Assembly: GCA_028701415.1 (NCBI GenBank)
Contig: JAQVQU010000013.1
Span: 1-19,285, forward strand
DNA from: Clostridia bacterium
GTDB lineage: Bacteria; Bacillota; Clostridia; Christensenellales; DTU072
Direction: 5' to 3'
Length of the DNA stretch: 19,285 nucleotides
The notes beneath the pieces were generated by a model, which did not search any database, was not told the origin of the DNA, and worked only from the letters and a program-made list of their open reading frames with translations. The translations under genes and the position numbers were made by a program. Shown here piece by piece: positions 13,725 through 19,285 of the stretch; position 1 is the stretch's first letter, and each line of letters opens with the position of its first letter.

Positions 13725-16700
13725 ATGCTTTATAACATCAGAAGAAACAACTACAAAGATTTTAAGATAATGAGTGACAATAGACTGAAAGCTAGGTCAT
13801 ATTTTATCCCGTTTTCAGATGAAGACAAGTGTAGACAATCGAATATTATCGAAAAAAGGTATTCCAGCGATAGAGTTATATGCCTTAATGGGGATTGGGA
13901 TTTTTTGTATTTTTGCAAGATGGACGATGTTCCAAGGAATCTTGACACGGATACTCAAAGTTTTGATAGTGTGAAAGTCCCTTCATGCTGGCAGTTTACT
14001 GGGTATGAGCCTCCTTTTTACACGAATGTTATTTATCCCTTTAACCCTAAGCCACCCAAAGTCCCTGTAGGTAGTTGCGAGGGTACTTACGGAGATGATA
14101 TTAATGGATATTCTTACAAGGTTGGGAAAAAACAATATAACAGTATAGGTTTGTATAGAAAAAAAATAACTATCAGCGATTTGTCTAAAAACTATATACT
14201 GTCTTTTCTGGGAGTATCTAGCAGTTCTGAATTGTATTGCAATGGGAAATATGTTGGATACGGTGAAGGTTCTCATAATACTGCTGAATATGATATTACT
14301 TCTTATCTCGTATGTGGGGAAAATGAGATAGTTGTTGTTGTTCATAAGTGGTGTACTGGATCGTATTTAGAAGATCAAGATATGTTTAGAAACAATGGCA
14401 TATTTAGGGATGTTTTATTGTATGTGTATGAGAAGAGCTATATATTTGACATTGATTTCTTTACCACTAAGAACAACTCTGGGACATACGATACCATTGT
14501 TTCTGCGGACATAGTAAACCCAGAAAACACCAAAATATCTGCAACTTTAAGATACAAAGGCAAAATTATTGAAAGCAGAATTAGTGAAGCTAATCAGACC
14601 ACAAAAATTATGTTCCCCAATTTGGAAGTAAAAGAGTGGAGCGCAGAAATCCCTAATTTATATGAGCTGACAATTAATCTTATTGTGCAAGGGAATGTTA
14701 TAGAGAGCATCATAAAAAATGTGGGTTTCAAATCAATAAAGATAGCTGGAAGGATTATGCTACTTAATGGGAAAAATATAAAAATTATGGGTGTTAATCA
14801 CCATGATACCCATCCTGAAAGAGGATATTGTCTGACAGCAAAAGAAATAGAAAAAGATATTCTTCTTTGCAAAAATTACAATGTTAACGCTATAAGGACT
14901 TCACATTATCCTCCCGATCCGCTTATGACAGAACTTGCTGACTTATATGGGATATATTTGATTGAAGAAGCAGATATTGAAACTCATGGACTATATAATC
15001 CCAGAGAAATAAGCAACAATCTAAGGTGGAAGGATCATTTGTGGGATAGAGTGGAAAGAATGTATTATCGCGACAGAAACTCACCAAGCATAATTATATG
15101 GTCACTTGGCAACGAAAGCTCAGGGATAAGATGCCAAGATTATTGCTATAAAAAATTAAAGGAACTAACACTTTTGCCAATTCTTTACGAGCGCGCATGT
15201 CATTCAATTAGAGGAGCCTATGACATAGGGGCAACCATGTATCCCTCCGTAATGCAACTCAAAAAAGTTGCTGGAAACAGTATATCTTCGGGAATAAATC
15301 CGAAAACATACTCTAACAAGCCTTTTCTTATGGTTGAGTACGCCCATGCAATGGGGGTATCCGCCGGGAATTTAAAAGAGTATTGGGATGTTATTTGGGA
15401 AAATGACTGTCTTCTTGGCGGGTGTATTTGGGAGATGGTTGATCATGCAGTAAAACATGGGGATGATGCAAAATACAAATATACTTACGGCGGAGATCAT
15501 GGTGAATACTTACATGATGGAAATTTTTGCGTGGATGGGTTGTTTTTTCCCGATCGTACTCCTCACACTGGTGCACACCAAATGAAAAATGTTTATAGGC
15601 CAATAAGAGCAAAACTCTTAGAGCCAGGCGTGATTGAGCTAAAAAATCTTAACAGTTTTAAAAACTCAGATTATCTCAGCATTAAGGGATTGGTTTTGAT
15701 AGAAGGAGAAAAATCTTTTGAGTTTGAACTCCCATCAGACATAGATCCTGGAAAATCTCGAAAATTTGACCTTAATTACAAGACCTACGATGGGGATTGT
15801 TGTATCCAAATAGAATATTTTGATAGAGACAGATTTGTGGGAAGGGATCAGCTGGTGATAGGTGAGAGTAAGACCAAGATACCTAATCTTAGAAAATCTG
15901 AGATTACAGTTAACTATGCTGGAAATATTGTTAATGTAGATTTTGGGAGTGGAAATATCAGATTCGATAAGACAACGGCAGCTGTTGTTGGCTACTCCGT
16001 ACAAGGAAAAGAGTTATTGGTGAACAAACCATTAAGAGATAATGAGGGCTTGGGAAGGATTTATCATAACATATTCAGGGCCCCAATGGATAATGATGTC
16101 AATATCAAGAGGAAATGGCTTAGAAAGGGGTATGATGATACCGCAAAAACAGAAGTTATATACTCAGATAATCTTAACTATGATTCAAAAAGTATTATTT
16201 TCGACTATAAACTTGTATCGAAAAACAAAAAATTATTTAATGTTAAAGATATTTATGAGATTTCTTCAGGAGGAATTGTAAGACTATACTCAGAGATGAC
16301 CCCCGCTACAAGACTATTGCCTGAATTACCGAGGATTGGAAAGATTGTGGAAATGGGAAGGGAGTATAATGAAGTAGCATACTACGGAAATGGTCCTTAT
16401 GAAAGTTATCCGGATTTTAAAGAACATGTAAAACTAGGCGTATTCTCTAAGAGTGCTAAAGATTTTCTCGAACCGTATATAAGACCTCAAGAGAGTGGCA
16501 ATAGGACTGACGTAAGATATATATCCATAAAAAACGATAAAGGATCCGGGATTATGTTCATCGCTGATAAAGATTTTTTAAATGTTGGGGTGAAGACTAT
16601 AAGAGATCAGGAATTGGCCAAGTGTAGGCATAGGGAGGATATCGTTGATTCTGATACAGTTTATGTTTCAGTAGATGGGTTTATGGCTGGGATAGGAAGT

Positions 16701-16820
16701 AATAGCTGCGGGCCGAAGACTATGCCAGAGTATAGACTACAAGCTGATAAAAAGTATACCATGTCCTTTGTTATGGTGCCATTTACTGATGTTGCAAGCA
16801 CTTACGAAACAAAGGATTAA
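13725..16820 (+). CDS. lacZ: Beta-galactosidase, glycoside hydrolase family 2 (LacZ type)
   Basis: A complete 1031-residue cytoplasmic enzyme without signal peptide, close to the length of E. coli LacZ. Blocks in order: LNGDWDFLYF and VPSCWQFTGYEPPFYTN (sugar-binding N domain), GSYLEDQDMFRNNGIFRDV, GVNHHDTHP (about 355), AIRTSHYPPDP, EEADIETHGL (metal-ligand Glu and His), SIIIWSLGNESSG with acid/base Glu464, and MVEYAHAMG with nucleophile Glu538, matching E. coli 461 and 537. The C-terminal beta-sandwich has IFRAPMDNDVN, YYGNGPYESYPD, YIRPQESGNRTDVRY and GIGSNSCGP. All catalytic residues are present, so it should cleave terminal beta-galactose, or a similar sugar, from imported oligosaccharides. 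The start has GGAGGA 4 nt upstream. It lies 25 bp after the GLUG protein gene and ahead of a GH123-like gene. The GSNSCGP end, where E. coli has a Trp, is usual in Firmicutes enzymes. The precise substrate is not determined. Confidence 0.95.
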   Translation: MLYNIRRNNYKDFKIMSDNRLKARSYFIPFSDEDKCRQSNIIEKRYSSDRVICLNGDWDFLYFCKMDDVPRNLDTDTQSFDSVKVPSCWQFTGYEPPFYTNVIYPFNPKPPKVPVGSCEGTYGDDINGYSYKVGKKQYNSIGLYRKKITISDLSKNYILSFLGVSSSSELYCNGKYVGYGEGSHNTAEYDITSYLVCGENEIVVVVHKWCTGSYLEDQDMFRNNGIFRDVLLYVYEKSYIFDIDFFTTKNNSGTYDTIVSADIVNPENTKISATLRYKGKIIESRISEANQTTKIMFPNLEVKEWSAEIPNLYELTINLIVQGNVIESIIKNVGFKSIKIAGRIMLLNGKNIKIMGVNHHDTHPERGYCLTAKEIEKDILLCKNYNVNAIRTSHYPPDPLMTELADLYGIYLIEEADIETHGLYNPREISNNLRWKDHLWDRVERMYYRDRNSPSIIIWSLGNESSGIRCQDYCYKKLKELTLLPILYERACHSIRGAYDIGATMYPSVMQLKKVAGNSISSGINPKTYSNKPFLMVEYAHAMGVSAGNLKEYWDVIWENDCLLGGCIWEMVDHAVKHGDDAKYKYTYGGDHGEYLHDGNFCVDGLFFPDRTPHTGAHQMKNVYRPIRAKLLEPGVIELKNLNSFKNSDYLSIKGLVLIEGEKSFEFELPSDIDPGKSRKFDLNYKTYDGDCCIQIEYFDRDRFVGRDQLVIGESKTKIPNLRKSEITVNYAGNIVNVDFGSGNIRFDKTTAAVVGYSVQGKELLVNKPLRDNEGLGRIYHNIFRAPMDNDVNIKRKWLRKGYDDTAKTEVIYSDNLNYDSKSIIFDYKLVSKNKKLFNVKDIYEISSGGIVRLYSEMTPATRLLPELPRIGKIVEMGREYNEVAYYGNGPYESYPDFKEHVKLGVFSKSAKDFLEPYIRPQESGNRTDVRYISIKNDKGSGIMFIADKDFLNVGVKTIRDQELAKCRHREDIVDSDTVYVSVDGFMAGIGSNSCGPKTMPEYRLQADKKYTMSFVMVPFTDVASTYETKD

Positions 16821-16897
16821 ATTATAGATAGAGTGTTTTCGGGTATGATCAATTGCCAAGCAGGAGGTTGCCGGCACTTACGAAACAAAGGATTGAA
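16792..16897 (+). repeat. Direct repeat: 3' end of lacZ echoed downstream
   Basis: The 30 bp at 16792-16821 (last codons and stop of the beta-galactosidase gene) recur at 16868-16897 with three mismatches; the central 21 bp are identical. The offset is 76 bp, so the second copy is not in the same frame. AGGAGG stands directly before the second copy (16863-16867 region), but no gene follows in that frame. It looks like a remnant of a small duplication or deletion. Confidence 0.85.
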
Positions 16898-16958
16898 CTA
16901 GTAAAATTAACTTTAAAAACATGTTTAGAATATATAAGAGAGGATTTTTGGAGACAAT

Positions 16959-19285
16959 ATGAGAATTTTTGCATTAGACAGAGCCAGCATTATTGAAGAT
17001 TACGAAGATTTATCAATTCTTAATGAGTTGACAGAAGGAAAAAAGTTTTCTTTTTCGGCTTCAAGACACGAGTATTTCGTTGTACAGTTATTGTTGCTTC
17101 CTGACTATACTACCGATAAATTAGAAGTTCAGACGGGTCCTCTTCAAGGCAATCCCAAGGACATTATCGGGGCTGTAACCTGCTTTAATACTGAGGGTAC
17201 TTCTTATGAAGGTGAAAAATTTAAGAAACATATGTCTGTGAAAAAGGGACTTTTACAGCCTTTATTTTTCGGGTTTAATTTTTCTAGATCAGGAATTGGT
17301 CTTCATACAACTCAGATAAGGATTGGAAAGGATGACATAATTATTGAAATCGATTTATCTGATAGGCTTGTCTTCAATGAGGGAACAGACAATAAAACAA
17401 CCCTTTCCAGACTTAAATGGTTGAACTCTAATCTCGCTCGAAACATTGCTTTGGTTGATGACTTAGATGCTTTAAATATTGTAGGAAAAGAAGTTAAATT
17501 TTCGGGAAAAATTGTCAAGCTGGGAAATGATGGTTTAATCGATAATGTTGAGTCTTTTTTTAATGAATCTAATTCGCTTGAATCTGAAATACAAACAAAA
17601 TTGTTTTACCGTCCTATGGAGATCATTATTGAAGGGAAAAAAATTAAATATAATAAAATTAGACTAGGAGGGAGACAAAACAAAGGTATTTTAATGGCAG
17701 ACGGAAAGGGAGATGGAGCAAAAATTGAAATAATAGCTGAACTTCTTTACGAAGGAGCGATGTCTTATAGAGTTAAGATTTCTGCTGAAAAAGACCTGGT
17801 AACTTCCAATATATCGTTAAACATGTATTACCTCTGTCCAGATTTTATGATAGGTTTTGGCAAGAGAGCAGGAGCTATTGAAAACATCGACAAAAAATGG
17901 GATAGGCAATATAATCAAAATTCTTTTTTCTTAGGCAAAGTCAACTGTGGCGCAAGAGTAAAATTTGAGGGAGCTAATGAGTCTAAAACAGTAGTGGGCT
18001 TTTACAAACAATGTCCAATAGATCCCGGAGAAAGTTGGGATAATGGAGGGCTTGGAGGAGTAAAAGTTGAGAAAACCGACCAGGGGGCAATTCTTTCTGC
18101 ATATACCGGAAGAATTATTATGCCCGCAAAAAGTAGTATCGAATTTTTCTTTACTCTGCACTTTACTCCTTTTAAAGCAATAAATTTAAAGAAGTCTTTG
18201 GCTCTTAGAATTGGAAGGGACCAGTTGGCAACTACTTATGAAAAAATGATTGAAAGAGCAAAAAATGATAGGGTTACGTATTTAAACATTACTTACGGAG
18301 GGGAGGTAAATCCTTATCTCAATTACCCCTTTCCATATATTAAAGCTATATCTGCTTTATCAAGGACAGCTCATAAAAATGGATTAGGCATAAGTGTTTC
18401 TTATAATTTGAGAGATATAAGCATTCAGAATCGAGAAATATACGCATACAAGGCGTTAGGGGAGGAGTTAATATTAAGATTAAATGATAGCACATATGCG
18501 GATCCCCGGCTGTCTCAACAACTTGGGCAGGATGTGCTTTTAGCAAAAGTAGTTCGATACACTTCTGGAAAAAGGAAGGGTCTTAATGATTATGCAGTTG
18601 TTACCACACCTAGATCCAGGATGGACAATTATTACGTAGAAGGGTTGAATTACCTTGTACATAACGCGAATGTCGACGCCGTTTCTATAAGAGATGCAAA
18701 TGTATCTAGAACAACGATTGAAAGGATAAAAAAGGTAATTTTGCAAAAGAAGGCTTTTCCTGGCATCATCGAGATGCAAGTATCTGACCAATTAAACGAG
18801 AATAGTGGTTATGCAAACTCTCTTAATTATTATACTGATGTACTGCCTTTCCTAGATAAGATATGGCTTGATCGTAGCTTTGAGGGAATGCCAGAGAATC
18901 CAGATACAATTTTAGCTGAATGTTCAGGATTATTATACGGTACAGCTGTTGTTGGGAGAGAAAACGATTCGATATCTAAATGTCTTCTGTTTGCGATGCT
19001 TCCCAAATATGGACTTAAGTATGATGTCAGCGAAGCGTTAGGAGATGTTTATAGACATTTAGACGATTTTCATATAGATCAAGCTTCTTTTAGAGGATTT
19101 TGGGACTCTTGTAATCCAGTAAGGACTGACAAAACAGAAGTCAAATGCTCAACGTATTTAAAAGGAGAAGATATGTTAGCTGTATTTTACAATTTTTCTA
19201 ATGGTGTTTCAGTTTTTGAAATTGGAGTGGAGAATAAATTAGGATTTACTACTGTGAATAAAAAAATATACACTTTAGAGATATC
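16959..19285 (+). CDS. DUF6067 (glycoside hydrolase 123-like) family protein, 3' end outside window
   Basis: The frame is open from the ATG at 16959 (GGAGA 5 nt upstream) to the window end, over 775 codons without a stop. There is no signal peptide. An N-terminal beta-rich part (about 1-330) is followed by blocks resembling DUF6067/GH123-like proteins: NGGLGGVKV and LHFTPFKAINLKKSLALRIG (about 360-415), YGGEVNPYLNYPF (about 445-457), GLGISVSYNLRDISIQNREIYAYKALGEEL, VDAVSIRDANVSRTTIERIKKV (about 570-591) and DKIWLDRSFEGMPENPDTILAECSGLLYG (about 634-662), the segment with the conserved E-SG. GH123 enzymes cleave N-acetyl-beta-galactosaminides. In my recollection the family carries Asp-Asp and Glu near the last two blocks, while here IRD and DRSF are seen, so activity is in doubt. 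It lies 138 bp after lacZ in the same direction and likely belongs to its operon. The assignment rests on motifs and is moderate. Confidence 0.6.
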   Translation, partial: MRIFALDRASIIEDYEDLSILNELTEGKKFSFSASRHEYFVVQLLLLPDYTTDKLEVQTGPLQGNPKDIIGAVTCFNTEGTSYEGEKFKKHMSVKKGLLQPLFFGFNFSRSGIGLHTTQIRIGKDDIIIEIDLSDRLVFNEGTDNKTTLSRLKWLNSNLARNIALVDDLDALNIVGKEVKFSGKIVKLGNDGLIDNVESFFNESNSLESEIQTKLFYRPMEIIIEGKKIKYNKIRLGGRQNKGILMADGKGDGAKIEIIAELLYEGAMSYRVKISAEKDLVTSNISLNMYYLCPDFMIGFGKRAGAIENIDKKWDRQYNQNSFFLGKVNCGARVKFEGANESKTVVGFYKQCPIDPGESWDNGGLGGVKVEKTDQGAILSAYTGRIIMPAKSSIEFFFTLHFTPFKAINLKKSLALRIGRDQLATTYEKMIERAKNDRVTYLNITYGGEVNPYLNYPFPYIKAISALSRTAHKNGLGISVSYNLRDISIQNREIYAYKALGEELILRLNDSTYADPRLSQQLGQDVLLAKVVRYTSGKRKGLNDYAVVTTPRSRMDNYYVEGLNYLVHNANVDAVSIRDANVSRTTIERIKKVILQKKAFPGIIEMQVSDQLNENSGYANSLNYYTDVLPFLDKIWLDRSFEGMPENPDTILAECSGLLYGTAVVGRENDSISKCLLFAMLPKYGLKYDVSEALGDVYRHLDDFHIDQASFRGFWDSCNPVRTDKTEVKCSTYLKGEDMLAVFYNFSNGVSVFEIGVENKLGFTTVNKKIYTLEI

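Noticed and set aside
12786..16281. Several 65-120 codon frames opposite or overlapping the GLUG protein and lacZ
   Set aside because: They lack ribosome binding sites and family motifs and lie inside well-supported genes.
17312..18791. Four minus-strand frames of 66-83 codons at the right end
   Set aside because: They are shadows of the open-ended DUF6067-like frame on the plus strand, which shows family motifs throughout.

Overview
The window reads as a chromosomal segment of a low-GC Gram-positive bacterium, most likely a member of the Clostridia/Firmicutes. The sequence is AT-rich, ribosome binding sites are strong GGAGG types, promoters fit TTGACA-N17-TATAAT, tRNA-Ser encodes its own CCA end, and the ECF-transporter, DUF47 and Firmicutes-type GH2 beta-galactosidase proteins fit that group. 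No mobile element, CRISPR array or rRNA was seen. The tail of a coding region enters at the left edge and an open, unfinished coding region leaves at the right edge.

Left part (1-6740): the C-terminal third of a BaiN/HI0933-type flavoprotein is followed by an ECF-transporter S component. Next come a protein with the aminoglycoside-phosphotransferase fold whose catalytic residues are all replaced and, convergent with it, a ThuA-like protein that has lost the family's conserved histidines. After a long intergenic stretch carrying a duplicated promoter lie two tightly coupled genes for paralogous membrane proteins of unknown function (three N-terminal membrane segments, a large outside domain, one C-terminal membrane segment). 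They end at a strong terminator.

Middle part (6740-11530): a phosphate operon holds a PiT-type transporter, its DUF47/PhoU-like partner and a YfbR-type 5'-deoxynucleotidase. It has a perfect 16-bp palindrome on its promoter and a GC-rich hairpin in its leader. Two minus-strand genes follow, each with its own promoter: a membrane protein resembling a SipW-type signal peptidase without the catalytic Ser and His, and a TIGR00725/LOG-like Rossmann protein. A tRNA-Ser(CGA) gene comes next.

Right part (11770-19285): a likely co-transcribed glycan-related locus. A promoter precedes a single-pass membrane protein with three DNA-identical 81-bp repeats in its cytoplasmic part and GLUG-like repeats outside. 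Then come a complete GH2 beta-galactosidase and an open-ended DUF6067 (GH123-like) protein. The 3' end of the beta-galactosidase gene is echoed 76 bp downstream.

Two themes recur. Several proteins keep a recognisable enzyme fold but have lost the catalytic residues (kinase, ThuA, signal peptidase, possibly the second half of PiT and the DUF6067 protein). There are also several local duplications: the promoter (63-bp period), the 81-bp coding repeat, the lacZ-end echo and the paralogous membrane-protein pair. Functions are assigned from remembered family motifs, not from database searches.
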